This document shows, piece after piece, positions 53,558-63,428 of a stretch of 64,000 nt of DNA. This stretch comes from Embleya hyalina. GTDB lineage: Bacteria; Actinomycetota; Actinomycetes; Streptomycetales; Streptomycetaceae. Numbering within the stretch: the first letter of the stretch is position 1; each line of letters opens with the position of its first letter. The notes under the pieces were generated by a model. It worked only from the letters and a program-made list of their open reading frames with translations. It had not been told where the DNA came from and ran no database searches. Both the position numbers and the translations under genes were made by a program. Location: NCBI RefSeq assembly GCF_003967355.1, contig NZ_BIFH01000015.1:62001-126000 (forward strand), in the 5' to 3' direction.

Positions 53558-54138
53558 CGGCCCGCCTCCGTCCCCTGCGCGCCCGCCTCGGCCGGCTCAC
53601 CGGACCGCCCCTGGGTCACCGTGCCGGGTGCGGCGCCGGTGACCTTGCCCAGGTAGTAGTCGGTGTCGGTGGTGCCCGGGTACATCTCGTGCGGCGCGGG
53701 AACCATGCCCTCGTACAGCGGCGCGAGCAGCTGTTCCTTGGTGAAGATCAGGCTCGCCCGGCTGGTGTCGGCGAGCTCGAACTCGTTGGTCATGGTGAGC
53801 GCCCGGGTCGGGCAGGCCTCGATGCACAGACCGCAGAAGATGCAGCGCAGGTAGTTGATCTGGTAGTTGCGGCCGTACCGCTCACCGGGCGAGAAACGTT
53901 CCTCGTCGGTGTTGTCGGCACCCTCCACGAAGATCGCGTCGGCGGGACACGCCCACGCGCACAGTTCGCAGCCGATGCACTTCTCCAGGCCGTCGGCGTA
54001 CCGGTTGAGCTGGTGCCGGCCGTGGAATCGCGGTGCGGTGACCTTCTTCTCGTACGGGTAGTACTCGGTGTTCGCCTTCTTGAACATCGTCGCGAAGGTG
54101 ACACCGAACCCCGCGACCGGTCCGAGGAACTTGGGCAC
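53554..54138 (-). CDS. nuoI: Complex I subunit I (2x[4Fe-4S] protein)
   Basis: A 194-residue iron-sulfur subunit. I chose GTG at 54138, which gives [20 protein letters not shown] and has AGAGG upstream. Cluster motifs [12 protein letters not shown] and [12 protein letters not shown] are complete, and [16 protein letters not shown] lies between them. It transfers electrons from subunit G to B. Only four bases separate it from the nuoH stop. Confidence 0.95.
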   Translation of the reverse strand: MPKFLGPVAGFGVTFATMFKKANTEYYPYEKKVTAPRFHGRHQLNRYADGLEKCIGCELCAWACPADAIFVEGADNTDEERFSPGERYGRNYQINYLRCIFCGLCIEACPTRALTMTNEFELADTSRASLIFTKEQLLAPLYEGMVPAPHEMYPGTTDTDYYLGKVTGAAPGTVTQGRSGEPAEAGAQGTEAGR

Positions 54139-54142
54139 GGGT

Positions 54143-55492
54143 CTATGCCTCTCCTTCAGTGCGGTCGGCCGGGAGCTCCGCCGCCGGCGCGCCGACCGGC
54201 TCCGGTCTGCGCACGTTGCGGCGCGGCACCGGTGGGAGTTGCTGGCCCGGCATGGGCGGTACGGGGAACCCGCCCGCCATCGGGTCGAACGTTTCGGGAC
54301 CGGCCGCCTTCGCGGCGGCCTCCTCGGCCTCCGCGTCCTTGTTCGGCATGACCGCGTCCCACAGGATCGACAGCAGGAGCAGCGCGACCACACCGCCAGC
54401 GACCCACAACACGATCCGGGACTGCTCGTAGCCCTCGTTCTTGAGCGCGCGCACGGTGGCGACCAGCATCAGCCACACCAGCGAGAGCGGGATCAGCACC
54501 TTCCAGCCGATCTTCATGAACTGGTCGTAGCGGAACCGGGGCAGCGTGCCGCGCAGCCAGATGAAGACGAAGATGAACGCCTGGACCTTGAGGAAGTACC
54601 ACAGGAACGGCCACCAGCCGGAGTTGGCGCCGTCCCACACCGCGGTGATCGGCCAGGGGGCCAGGTAGCCGCCGAGGAACAGGGTGGTCGCCAGCGAGCT
54701 GACCACGACCATGTTCACGTACTCGGCGAGGAAGAACAGCGCGAACTTCAGCGACGAGTATTCGGTGTGGAAGCCGCCGACCAGCTCGCCCTCGGCCTCG
54801 GGCAGGTCGAACGGCGCCCGGTTGGTCTCGCCGATCATCGCGACCACGTAGATGATGAACGAGACCGGCAGCAGGATCGCGTACCAGGTGTCCTGCTGCG
54901 CGGCGACGATCTCCGAGGTGGACATCGAGCCGGAGTAGAGGAACACCGCCGCGAAGGACAGGCCCATCGCGATCTCGTAGGAGATCATCTGGGCCGAGCT
55001 GCGCAGCCCGCCGAGCAGCGGGTAGGTCGAGCCCGACGACCAGCCCGCGAGCACGATGCCGTAGATGCCCACGGACGCGACCGCGAGGATGTAGAGGACC
55101 GCGACCGGCAGATCGGTCAGTTGCAGGTGCGTGCGGTGCCCGAAGATGGAGACCTCGGGCCCGAAGGGGATCACCGCGAACGCCATGAACGCCGGGACCA
55201 TCGCCACGATCGGGGCGATGATGTAGACGGCCTTGTCGGCACCCTTGACGGTGATGTCCTCCTTGAGCGCGAGCTTCACGCCGTCCGCGAGGGACTGGAG
55301 CAGGCCCTGGGGGCCGGTGTACTTGGGCCCGATGCGCATCTGCATCCAGGCCACGACCTTGCGTTCCCACCAGATCGCGAACAGCGTCATGACGACGCAG
55401 AACGCGAAGATGAGCACCGCCTTGAGCAGGATCAGCCACCAGACGTCGGTACCGAACCCGACCGCGGCGAGCTGCATGCCGCTGTCCGTCAC
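54143..55492 (-). CDS. nuoH: Complex I subunit H
   Basis: A 449-residue membrane subunit, GTG at 55492 overlapping the nuoG stop. Conserved blocks: [60 protein letters not shown] and [20 protein letters not shown], then [20 protein letters not shown] Pro-rich cytosolic tail of about 60 residues ([19 protein letters not shown]) follows the last helix. NuoH forms the quinone cavity with B and D. Confidence 0.95.
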   Translation of the reverse strand: MTDSGMQLAAVGFGTDVWWLILLKAVLIFAFCVVMTLFAIWWERKVVAWMQMRIGPKYTGPQGLLQSLADGVKLALKEDITVKGADKAVYIIAPIVAMVPAFMAFAVIPFGPEVSIFGHRTHLQLTDLPVAVLYILAVASVGIYGIVLAGWSSGSTYPLLGGLRSSAQMISYEIAMGLSFAAVFLYSGSMSTSEIVAAQQDTWYAILLPVSFIIYVVAMIGETNRAPFDLPEAEGELVGGFHTEYSSLKFALFFLAEYVNMVVVSSLATTLFLGGYLAPWPITAVWDGANSGWWPFLWYFLKVQAFIFVFIWLRGTLPRFRYDQFMKIGWKVLIPLSLVWLMLVATVRALKNEGYEQSRIVLWVAGGVVALLLLSILWDAVMPNKDAEAEEAAAKAAGPETFDPMAGGFPVPPMPGQQLPPVPRRNVRRPEPVGAPAAELPADRTEGEA

Positions 55493-58044
55493 CGCTCCTC
55501 CTCATGAACGTGTGCGGTCCGACCGTTGAGGCCGGTGTTGTCGGGCGGGCCCTGCGCCTGGGAGAGGTCCACCACCGCCGGGCGGATCCGGACCACCTCG
55601 CCGGGGGCGACCCGCAGTGCGCGACGCACCGCGGAACCGGGCGAGTTCGCGGGCAGGAACACCACGCGCTCGGTCATGTCGGTGATGCGCAGCGGCAACG
55701 TGACCTCCCCGTGCAACGAGGTCACGGTGACGCCGCCGCCGTCCTCGGCGCCGATCTCGGCGGCCGTGGACGCGCAGAGCCGGACCACCGGCGCGCGCCG
55801 GGTGCCCGCCAGATGGGGTTCGCCGTCCTGGCCGCGCCCCTCGTCCAGGAGCAGGCGCCAGGACGCGAGTACGGCCTCGCCCGCGCCGGGGCGCGGGAGT
55901 TCGCGGGCGCGCGCCTCCGGGGCCGGGCCGCGGTCGCCGGTCCACCGGCCGAGTCGGCGCAGCTCGCGCCGGGCGGCGGTGAGCGAGGGCAGCTCGATCG
56001 GGGTGCCCTCGCGCTGTTCGGCCATCGCCTCGGCGATCGCGTCCAGCACCCGCAGGTCGGACATCACCGCGGCCAGGTCGCCGCCGAGCTGGTCCTTCTT
56101 CAGGACGGTGGCGAACGGGCGTTCGCGACCCTCCCAGTCGACGAAGGTGCCGGGCTTCTCGGCGGCGGCGGCGACGGGGAAGACCACGTCGGCGCGTTCG
56201 GTGACCGCGCTGTGCCGCAGTTCCAGGCTGACCACGAAGCGGGCCGCGTCCAGGGCGGCCAGCGCGGCGGTCGGGTCGGGCAGGTCGTCCACCTCGACGC
56301 CGCCGACCACGAGTGCGGCCAGGCGCTGTTCGCGGACGGCGGTCAGGATCGCGGTGGTGTCCAGGCCGTAGCCGGCGGGCAGGGCGGCGACCCCCCAGGC
56401 GGCGGCCACCTCGGCGCGCGCCTCGGGGTGGTCGACCGGCCGGCCGCCCGGCAGCAGGTTGTACAGCGCGCCCGCGTCCGCCGCGCCGCGCTCGCCCGCG
56501 CGGCGGGGCACCCAGGCGAGTCGGGCGCCGGTGCGCGCGGCCAGCGCGCTCGCCGCGGCCAGCGCGCCCGGGACCCCGGCGAGGCGTTCGCCGAGCAGCA
56601 CCACCGCGCCCGGCTTGCGCAACATCTCGCCCGCGCCGCGCGCGAGTTCGCCGCCGACCTCCGGCTCGGCGAGGGCGGAGAGCCATTCGGTCTCGGTGCC
56701 GGGGGCGGCCCGCAGCAGCGTGCCGCCCATCCGGGTCAGCCCGGAGGAGGCGAACGGCGCGACGCCGTACACCTTCAGGCCCTTGCGGGAGGCCTTGCGC
56801 AGCCGCAGGAAGACGATCGGCGACTCGTCCTCGGGCTCGAAGCCGACCAGGAGCACGCCGGGGGCCTTCTCCAGGTCGGCGTAGGTGACCCCGAGGCCGC
56901 TGCCGGCGACCCGCTGGGCCAGGAACTCGGCCTCCTCGGCGGAGTGTTCGCGGGCGCGGAAGTCGATGTCGTTGCTGTCCAGCGCGACCCGGGCGAACTT
57001 GCCGTAGGCGTAGGCGTCCTCGAGCGTGGCCCGGCCGCCGACCAGGACCCCGGCGCTGCCCCGTGCGGCGGCGAGCCCGCGCGCGGCCACGCCCAGTGCC
57101 TCGGACCAGGACGCGGGAACCAGTTCGCCGCTCTCCTCGTCCCGGATCAGTGGGGAGGTGAGTCGGTCCTGGCGTGTGGCGTAGCGGAACGCGAAGCGGC
57201 CCTTGTCGCAGTTCCATTCCTCGTTGACCTCGGGCTCGTCGCCCGCGAGCCGGCGCAGCACCTTGCCCCGGCGGTGGTCGGCGCGCAGCGAGCACCCCGA
57301 CGCGCAGTGCTCGCACGTGGTCGGGGAGGACACCAGGTCGAACGGCCGGGCGCGGAAACGGTACGCGGCCGAGGTGAGGGCGCCGACCGGGCAGATCTGG
57401 ATGGTGTTGCCGGAGAAGTAGGACTCGAAGGGCTGCTTCTCGTAGATGCCGACCTGCTGGAGCGCGCCGCGTTCGATCAGCGCGATGAACGGGTCGCCCG
57501 CGACCTGCTCGGAGAAGCGCGTGCAGCGGGCGCAGAGCACGCAGCGCTCGCGGTCGAGCAGTACCTCGGAGGAGATCCGCAGCGGCTTGGGGAAGGTGCG
57601 CTTGACCTCGGTGAAGCGGGACGTCGCCCGGCCCGCGCCCATCGCCTGGTTCTGGAGCGGGCATTCGCCGCCCTTGTCGCAGACGGGGCAGTCCAGGGGA
57701 TGGTTGATCAGCAGCAGCTCCATCACCCCGTCCTGCGACTTCTTCGCGACCGGGGAGCTGAGCTGGGTGCGGACGACCATGCCGTCGGTGACGGTGGTGG
57801 TGCAGGAGGCGAGCGGCTTGCGCTGGCCCTCGACGTCGACCAGGCACTGCCGGCAGGCGCCGACCGGGTCGAGCAGCGGGTGGTCGCAGAACCTGGGGAT
57901 CTGGATGCCGATCAGCTCGGCGGCCCGGATCACCAGGGTGCCCTTGGGCACCGAGACGTCGATCCCGTCCACCGAGATGGTGACGAGGTCCTCCGGCTTG
58001 GGGGCCGGCGGCCCACCCGCGGGGGTGTTGGTCGTGACTGTCAT
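55489..58044 (-). CDS. nuoG: Complex I subunit G (NADH module, molybdopterin-oxidoreductase-like)
   Basis: An 851-residue iron-sulfur subunit starting ATG at 58044. The N-terminal region holds the [2Fe-2S] N1b ligands ([20 protein letters not shown]), the H-C3 N5 site ([20 protein letters not shown]), the N4 cysteines ([23 protein letters not shown]) and the extra N7 set (CEHCASGC...NCDKGRF), which is present here. The large C-terminal part is the degenerate molybdopterin-like domain without a cofactor. It links NuoE/F to NuoI. One base lies between the nuoF stop and this start. Confidence 0.95.
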   Translation of the reverse strand: MTVTTNTPAGGPPAPKPEDLVTISVDGIDVSVPKGTLVIRAAELIGIQIPRFCDHPLLDPVGACRQCLVDVEGQRKPLASCTTTVTDGMVVRTQLSSPVAKKSQDGVMELLLINHPLDCPVCDKGGECPLQNQAMGAGRATSRFTEVKRTFPKPLRISSEVLLDRERCVLCARCTRFSEQVAGDPFIALIERGALQQVGIYEKQPFESYFSGNTIQICPVGALTSAAYRFRARPFDLVSSPTTCEHCASGCSLRADHRRGKVLRRLAGDEPEVNEEWNCDKGRFAFRYATRQDRLTSPLIRDEESGELVPASWSEALGVAARGLAAARGSAGVLVGGRATLEDAYAYGKFARVALDSNDIDFRAREHSAEEAEFLAQRVAGSGLGVTYADLEKAPGVLLVGFEPEDESPIVFLRLRKASRKGLKVYGVAPFASSGLTRMGGTLLRAAPGTETEWLSALAEPEVGGELARGAGEMLRKPGAVVLLGERLAGVPGALAAASALAARTGARLAWVPRRAGERGAADAGALYNLLPGGRPVDHPEARAEVAAAWGVAALPAGYGLDTTAILTAVREQRLAALVVGGVEVDDLPDPTAALAALDAARFVVSLELRHSAVTERADVVFPVAAAAEKPGTFVDWEGRERPFATVLKKDQLGGDLAAVMSDLRVLDAIAEAMAEQREGTPIELPSLTAARRELRRLGRWTGDRGPAPEARARELPRPGAGEAVLASWRLLLDEGRGQDGEPHLAGTRRAPVVRLCASTAAEIGAEDGGGVTVTSLHGEVTLPLRITDMTERVVFLPANSPGSAVRRALRVAPGEVVRIRPAVVDLSQAQGPPDNTGLNGRTAHVHEEER

Positions 58045-58045
58045 G

Positions 58046-59383
58046 TCAGCTGTGCGCTCCTGCCCCGGTGGAAGCGGGGGCCGTCGTCGCCCACGCGGTG
58101 GATGCCGCGGTGTCGAACGGACAGCCGCCGTGCTCGAAGTGCGCCAGGTATTCGTCGCGGAAGTACTTGAGCGAGGACTGGATCGGGCTCGCCGCGCCGT
58201 CGCCGAGGGCGCAGAAGGACTTGCCGAGGATGTTGTCGGCGACGTCGAGCAACGTCTCCAGGTCCTCCTCGGTGCCCTCGCCGTGCTCCAGGCGGGTGAG
58301 CAACTGGGTGAGCCAGTAGGTACCTTCGCGGCACGGGGTGCACTTGCCGCAGGACTCGTGCTCGTAGAACTCGGTCCAGCGCAGCACCGCGCGCACCACG
58401 CACACGGTCTCGTCGAAGATCTGCAGCGCCTTGGTGCCGAGCATGGAGCCGGCCGCGCCGACGCCCTCGTAGTCGAGCGGCACGTCCAGGTGCTCGTCGG
58501 TGAACATCGGCGTGGACGAACCGCCGGGCGTCCAGAACTTGATCCGGTGGCCCGCCCGCACCCCGCCCGCCAGGTCGAGGAGTTGGCGCAGTGTCACGCC
58601 GAGCGGGGCCTCGTACTGGCCGGGCCGGGTGACGTGCCCGGACAGCGAGTACAGGGTGAACCCGGGCGACTTCTCCGAGCCCATCGAGCGGAACCACTCG
58701 ACGCCCTTGTTCAGGATCGGCGGCACCGAGGCGATCGACTCGACGTTGTTCACACAGGTGGGCGACGCGTACAGACCGGCCACGGCGGGGAACGGCGGGC
58801 GCAGTCGGGGTTGGCCGCGGCGGCCCTCGAGCGAGTCGAGCAGCGCGGTCTCCTCGCCGCAGATGTAGGCGCCGGCGCCCGCGTGCACGGTGAGTTCGAG
58901 GTCGAAGCCCGAGCCGAGCACGTTCTTGCCGAGGTAGCCGGCCGCGTACGCCTCGCGGACCGCGGCGTGCAGCCGGCGCAGCACCGGGACGACCTCGCCG
59001 CGCACGTAGATGAACGCGTGCCCGGAGCGGATCGCGTAGGACGCGATGATCACGCCCTCGATCAGCACGTGCGGGTTGGCGTACATGAGCGGGATGTCCT
59101 TGCAGGTCCCCGGCTCGGATTCGTCCGCGTTGACCACGAGGTAGTGCGGCTTGCCGTCGTTCTGCGGGATGAAGCCCCACTTCATGCCGGTGGGGAAGCC
59201 CGCGCCGCCGCGACCGCGCAGACCGGAGTCCTTGACGGTCTGGATCACCTCGTCGGGGTGCATGGCCAGCGCCTTGCGCAGGCCGTCGTAGCCGCCGTCG
59301 CGCCGGTAGGTGTCCAGCGTCCACGGCTGGTGCTCGTCCCAGTTGGCGGAGAGCACGGGGGTGAGGAGGGAGGGCTCGGTCAC
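58046..59383 (-). CDS. nuoF: Complex I subunit F (NADH- and FMN-binding)
   Basis: A 445-residue subunit. GTG at 59383 overlaps the nuoE stop (GTGA); the much longer upstream frame is not coding in this register. NADH and FMN sites are seen in [40 protein letters not shown] and [20 protein letters not shown]. The N3 [4Fe-4S] cluster motif is [18 protein letters not shown], with the last Cys in [11 protein letters not shown]. It oxidises NADH and passes electrons to the iron-sulfur chain. Confidence 0.95.
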   Translation of the reverse strand: MTEPSLLTPVLSANWDEHQPWTLDTYRRDGGYDGLRKALAMHPDEVIQTVKDSGLRGRGGAGFPTGMKWGFIPQNDGKPHYLVVNADESEPGTCKDIPLMYANPHVLIEGVIIASYAIRSGHAFIYVRGEVVPVLRRLHAAVREAYAAGYLGKNVLGSGFDLELTVHAGAGAYICGEETALLDSLEGRRGQPRLRPPFPAVAGLYASPTCVNNVESIASVPPILNKGVEWFRSMGSEKSPGFTLYSLSGHVTRPGQYEAPLGVTLRQLLDLAGGVRAGHRIKFWTPGGSSTPMFTDEHLDVPLDYEGVGAAGSMLGTKALQIFDETVCVVRAVLRWTEFYEHESCGKCTPCREGTYWLTQLLTRLEHGEGTEEDLETLLDVADNILGKSFCALGDGAASPIQSSLKYFRDEYLAHFEHGGCPFDTAASTAWATTAPASTGAGAHS

Positions 59384-60252
59384 GGCGCCTGGTCCCCGTC
59401 CTGGTCGGGCGCGTTCCCGGCGGGAGGCGCGGGGTGGGCCGGGTCGGACTCGGCGGTGCGCGCCGGGGCGTCGTGCGAACTCGGGGCCGGCGGTGTCTCG
59501 TTCGCGCCGCCCGGGGTCGCGCTTCGGGAGCCGGGCACGGTCGTGGATCGGGGCGCGTCGTCGGTGTGCGTGCCCTTGGCGATCCGCAGGCCGACCAGGC
59601 TGGCGGTGCCGCCGGCGCCGCCCTCGTCCACCGCGCCGGGGCGCTCGTCGGGGAAGCCCGCCAGGATCCGCGAGGTGTCGCGGAAGGTGCACAGTCGGGC
59701 GCCGCGGGTGGGTACCGCGTCCTTGCCGGCGCGCAGGTCGTCGACGAGCTCCCTGGCCGACTGCGGGGTCGCGTCGTCGAAGAACTCCCAGTTGACCATC
59801 ACCACGGGCGCGTAGTCGCAGGCCGCGTTGCACTCGATGTGCTCCAGGGTGACCACGCCGTCGGCGGTGGTCTCCTTGTTGCCGATCCCGAGGTGGTCCT
59901 TCAGGCTCGCGAAGATCTCGTCGCCGCCCATCACCGCGCACAGCGTGTTGGTACACACGCCGACGTGGAAGTCGCCGCCCTGGCGCCGCCGGTACATCGT
60001 GTAGAAGGTGGCGACGGCGGAGACCTCGGCGGTGGTCAGGCCGAGGATGTCGGCGCAGAACTCGATGCCGGTGCCGGTGACGTAGCCCTCTTCGGCCTGT
60101 ACCAGGTGCAGCAGCGGCAGCAGCGCCGAACGGGCCTGCGGGTAGCGGCCGATCACCTCCTTCGCGTCCACCTCCAGGCGCGCGCGCACCTCGGGCGGGT
60201 ACGGCGGAGCCGGCTTCGCCGGGGGCATCGGCATGCCCAGGTCCGTACTCAT
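59380..60252 (-). CDS. nuoE: Complex I subunit E ([2Fe-2S]) with C-terminal extension
   Basis: A 290-residue subunit with ATG at 60252 overlapping the nuoD stop. The thioredoxin-fold [2Fe-2S] domain occupies about residues 20-185: helix [20 protein letters not shown], cysteines in [20 protein letters not shown] and [20 protein letters not shown]. About 90 further residues, rich in Thr, Pro, Ala and Asp ([20 protein letters not shown]), form a disordered tail not found in E. coli NuoE. It holds cluster N1a beside NuoF. Confidence 0.94.
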   Translation of the reverse strand: MSTDLGMPMPPAKPAPPYPPEVRARLEVDAKEVIGRYPQARSALLPLLHLVQAEEGYVTGTGIEFCADILGLTTAEVSAVATFYTMYRRRQGGDFHVGVCTNTLCAVMGGDEIFASLKDHLGIGNKETTADGVVTLEHIECNAACDYAPVVMVNWEFFDDATPQSARELVDDLRAGKDAVPTRGARLCTFRDTSRILAGFPDERPGAVDEGGAGGTASLVGLRIAKGTHTDDAPRSTTVPGSRSATPGGANETPPAPSSHDAPARTAESDPAHPAPPAGNAPDQDGDQAP

Positions 60253-61586
60253 CGGTCGACACCTCCCATGACGGGGTCGATCCCCGCCACTGCCACGATC
60301 ACGTCCGCCACCTGGCCGCCCTCGCACATCGCGGCCATGGCCTGCAGGTTGTTGAAGGAGGGGTCGCGGAAGTGCACGCGGTAGGGGCGGGTGCCGCCGT
60401 CGCTGACCGCGTGGACGCCCAGTTCGCCCCGGGGTGATTCGATCGCGCTGTAGACCTGGCCGGGCGGCACCCGGAAGCCCTCGGTCACCAGCTTGAAGTG
60501 GTGGATGAGGGATTCCATCGAGGTGCCCATGATGTTCTTGATGTGCGCCGGCGAGTTGCCCAACCCGTCGGTGCCCAGGGCCAGTTGCGCGGGCCAGGCG
60601 ATCTTCTTGTCGGCCACCATGACCGGTCCGGGAGCGAGCCGGTCCAGACATTGCTCGACGATCCGCAGCGACTGCTTCATCTCCTCGATGCGGATCAGGT
60701 ACCGCCCCCAGGAGTCGCAGGAGTCGGCGGTGGCGACGTCGAACTCGTAGGTCTCGTAGCCGCAGTACGGCTGCGTCTTGCGCAGGTCGTGCGGCAGGCC
60801 GGTGGAGCGCAGCACCGGGCCGGTCAGCCCGAGGGCCATGCAGCCGGCCAGGTCGAGGTAGCCGATGCCCTGGGTGCGGCCCTTGAAGATGGCGTTGTCG
60901 TTGAGCAGCAGCTCGTACTCGCGGACCCGGCCGGGGAGGATGTCGACCAGCTCGCGGATCTTGTCCACGGCGCCGGGCGGCAGGTCCTGGGCCAGGCCGC
61001 CGGGGCGGATGTACGCGTGGTTCATCCGGAGCCCGGTGATCATCTCGAAGACGTCGAGGATCAGTTCGCGGTCGCGGAACCCGAAGGTCATCACGGTGAG
61101 CGCGCCGATCTCCATGCCGCCGGTGGCCAGGCAGACCATGTGCGAGGAGATCCGGTTGAGCTCCATCAGCAGGACCCGGATCACCTGCGCGCGCTCGGGC
61201 ACCTGGTCGGTGATGCCGAGCAGCTTCTCCACCGCGAGGCAGTAGGCCGTCTCGTTGTGCAGCGGCATCAGGTAGTCCATGCGCGTCACGAAGGTGACGC
61301 CCTGGGTCCAGGTGCGGAACTCCAGGTTCTTCTCGATCCCGGTGTGCAGGTAGCCGATCCCGCAGCGGGCCTCGGTGACGCTCTCCCCGTCGATCTCCAG
61401 GATCAGCCGCAACACGCCGTGCGTGGACGGGTGTTGCGGGCCCATGTTGACGACGATGCGCTCTTCGGCGTCCGCCGCGGCCTGGACCACTTCGTCCCAG
61501 TCGGAGCCGGTGACCGTGTAGACCCGGCCCTCGGTGGTCTCCCGCGCGTACGCGGCGGATGGGGGTGTCGTTGTCTGATCGGACAT
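60249..61586 (-). CDS. nuoD: Complex I subunit D (49-kDa type, quinone site)
   Basis: A 445-residue subunit. ATG at 61586 shares one base with the nuoC stop. Hallmarks: [20 protein letters not shown] (quinone-site His loop), [40 protein letters not shown], and the C-terminal [20 protein letters not shown]. It is a separate gene, not fused to nuoC. It is the only NuoD in the window, relevant because the shortened nuo cluster at 19445-28873 has none. Confidence 0.95.
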   Translation of the reverse strand: MSDQTTTPPSAAYARETTEGRVYTVTGSDWDEVVQAAADAEERIVVNMGPQHPSTHGVLRLILEIDGESVTEARCGIGYLHTGIEKNLEFRTWTQGVTFVTRMDYLMPLHNETAYCLAVEKLLGITDQVPERAQVIRVLLMELNRISSHMVCLATGGMEIGALTVMTFGFRDRELILDVFEMITGLRMNHAYIRPGGLAQDLPPGAVDKIRELVDILPGRVREYELLLNDNAIFKGRTQGIGYLDLAGCMALGLTGPVLRSTGLPHDLRKTQPYCGYETYEFDVATADSCDSWGRYLIRIEEMKQSLRIVEQCLDRLAPGPVMVADKKIAWPAQLALGTDGLGNSPAHIKNIMGTSMESLIHHFKLVTEGFRVPPGQVYSAIESPRGELGVHAVSDGGTRPYRVHFRDPSFNNLQAMAAMCEGGQVADVIVAVAGIDPVMGGVDR

Positions 61587-62335
61587 CAGTTGTACGACCT
61601 CCGCTGGTCGGGCGGCGGGATCTGGGCGCCCTTGTACTCGACGGGCACGCCGCCGAGCGGGTAGTCCTTCCGCTGCGGGTGGCCGGGCCAGTCGTCCGGC
61701 ATGAGGATGCGCGTGAGCGCGGGGTGGCCGTCGAAGATCAGGCCGAAGAAGTCGTAGGTCTCGCGCTCGTGCCAGTCGAGCGCGGGATACACGCTCACCA
61801 GGGACGGTACGTGCGGGTCCGCGTCGGGGGCGGAGACCTCCAGCCGCAGTGCCCGATTGTGGGTGATCGAGCGCAGGTGGTAGACCGCGTGCAGCTCGCG
61901 GCCGGCCTCCTGGGGGTAGTGCGTGCCGGACACGCCGGTGCACAGCTCGAAGCGCAGCGCCGGGTCGTTGCGCAGGGTCAGCGCGACCCGGGGCAACGAC
62001 TCGCGGCGCACGTGGAAGGTGATCTCGCCGCGGTCGACCACGACCTTCTCGATCGCCTGGTCGAACTCGATGCCGGCCTCCGCGAGGGCGCCGGAGAGTT
62101 CGTCGGCGACGAGGTCGAACTCGCCCTCGCCGTCCGCGGTTCCGCGCGGGCCGCCGTAGGGGCGGGCGGCGGGGCCGGGGAAGGCGACGGTACGGACGAG
62201 CTTGCCGTAGCCGGAGGTGTCGCCGGAGCCGGCGGCGCCGAACATGCCGTGCCGGACCTCGACGGTCTCGCCGACGGGCTCGCCGTGGATGTCGCGGGGG
62301 GTGGGGAGCTGGGCCTTCTCCTCGGGGGTGCTCAT
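61586..62335 (-). CDS. nuoC: Complex I subunit C (30-kDa type)
   Basis: A 249-residue subunit; ATG at 62335 overlaps the nuoB stop. An N-terminal ~75-residue Gly/Pro-rich lead, starting [20 protein letters not shown], precedes the NuoC domain. This domain has [29 protein letters not shown]-like [14 protein letters not shown], and the signature [20 protein letters not shown] then [14 protein letters not shown]. It supports subunits D and I in the connecting arm. Confidence 0.94.
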   Translation of the reverse strand: MSTPEEKAQLPTPRDIHGEPVGETVEVRHGMFGAAGSGDTSGYGKLVRTVAFPGPAARPYGGPRGTADGEGEFDLVADELSGALAEAGIEFDQAIEKVVVDRGEITFHVRRESLPRVALTLRNDPALRFELCTGVSGTHYPQEAGRELHAVYHLRSITHNRALRLEVSAPDADPHVPSLVSVYPALDWHERETYDFFGLIFDGHPALTRILMPDDWPGHPQRKDYPLGGVPVEYKGAQIPPPDQRRSYN

Positions 62336-62982
62336 CGGGCGGCCCCGTCCTGGGTGTGGCCGGCGTGGGTGTGTCCGGCGTGCGCGTGGCCGACCGGGAT
62401 GCCGGGGTCGAGTTCGTGGGCGCCGCGACGGGCGCTCGCGGGAAGCATCTCGATGGTGGGCAGCGCCTTCATGGCGGCCTGTTCGGCGGCGCGGGCGGCC
62501 TTCTCGCGGTTGACGCCCAGCGGCATCGCCTGGATCTCCTCGCGGAGCTTGATGATCGCGTCCATCAGCATCTCGGGCCGGGGCGGACAGCCGGGGAGGT
62601 AGATGTCCACCGGCACCACGTGGTCGACGCCCTGGACGATCGCGTAGTTGTTGAACATGCCGCCCGACGAGGCACAAACGCCCATCGACAACACCCACTT
62701 GGGGTTGGGCATCTGGTCGTAGATCTGCCGCAGGACCGGCGCCATCTTCTGGCTGACCCGCCCGGCGACGATCATCAGGTCGGCCTGGCGCGGCGAGGCC
62801 CGGAAGACCTCCATGCCGAAGCGGGCCAGGTCGTAGCGGCCGGCGCCGGTCGCCATCATCTCGATCGCGCAGCACGCGAGTCCGAACGTGGCCGGCCAGA
62901 ACGATCCCTTGCGGAAGTAGCCGGCCAGCCCTTCCACGGTGCTCAACAGGAAGCCGCTGGGCAGCTTCTCCTCGATACCCAC
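62332..62982 (-). CDS. nuoB: Complex I subunit B ([4Fe-4S] N2 protein) with His-rich tail
   Basis: A 216-residue subunit with GTG at 62982. N2 ligands are all present: [40 protein letters not shown] and [20 protein letters not shown]. The final ~25 residues contain the repeat [16 protein letters not shown], with five histidines, a potential metal-binding tail. It lies 86 bases after nuoA. Confidence 0.95.
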   Translation of the reverse strand: MGIEEKLPSGFLLSTVEGLAGYFRKGSFWPATFGLACCAIEMMATGAGRYDLARFGMEVFRASPRQADLMIVAGRVSQKMAPVLRQIYDQMPNPKWVLSMGVCASSGGMFNNYAIVQGVDHVVPVDIYLPGCPPRPEMLMDAIIKLREEIQAMPLGVNREKAARAAEQAAMKALPTIEMLPASARRGAHELDPGIPVGHAHAGHTHAGHTQDGAAR

Positions 62983-63068
62983 GCGGATGCCCTCTCTCCG
63001 TCAGTCGTTGGGGGAAGCCTGGGCTTGGCTGATCGGGCCCACGGTGTGTGTACGTGCCATGTCGTCGG

Positions 63069-63428
63069 TCAGTCCCACTCCAGGCCGCCGCGACGCCAGA
63101 GGTAGGCGTAGGCGACGAAGACCGCGGCCACGAACATGACCATCTCGACGAGACCGAAGATCCCCAGCGAGTCGAAGTAGACGGCCCACGGGTAGAGGAA
63201 GACGATCTCGATGTCGAAGACGATGAAGAGCATCGCCGTCAGGTAGTACTTGACCGGGAATCGCCCGCCGCCGACCGGCTGCGGGGTCGGCTCGATGCCA
63301 CATTCGTAGGCCTCGAGCTTGGCCCGGTTGTAGCGCTTGGGCCCGGTGAGCGCCCCCATCACGAGGGAGACCACTCCGAAGGCCAGGGCAATGCCCCCGA
63401 GCACGAGGATCGGCGCGTACAGGTTCAC
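63069..63428 (-). CDS. nuoA: Complex I subunit A
   Basis: A 119-residue three-helix subunit, first gene of the complete nuoA-N operon. GTG at 63428 starts [20 protein letters not shown]. The loop [20 protein letters not shown] and the helix [20 protein letters not shown] with its conserved acidic residues are typical. Its stop lies 86 bases before nuoB. Transcription should be under Rex control given the operator 41 bases upstream. Confidence 0.95.
   Translation of the reverse strand: MNLYAPILVLGGIALAFGVVSLVMGALTGPKRYNRAKLEAYECGIEPTPQPVGGGRFPVKYYLTAMLFIVFDIEIVFLYPWAVYFDSLGIFGLVEMVMFVAAVFVAYAYLWRRGGLEWD

Noticed and set aside
55504-58170. An 888-codon forward frame opposite nuoG
   Set aside because: NuoG cysteine motifs are complete on the other strand; the forward product has no domain.
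58046-60262. A 738-codon frame suggesting a NuoE-NuoF fusion
   Set aside because: The first ~290 codons are the wrong register over nuoE; real nuoE (59380-60252) and nuoF (58046-59383) are separate and overlap by four bases.
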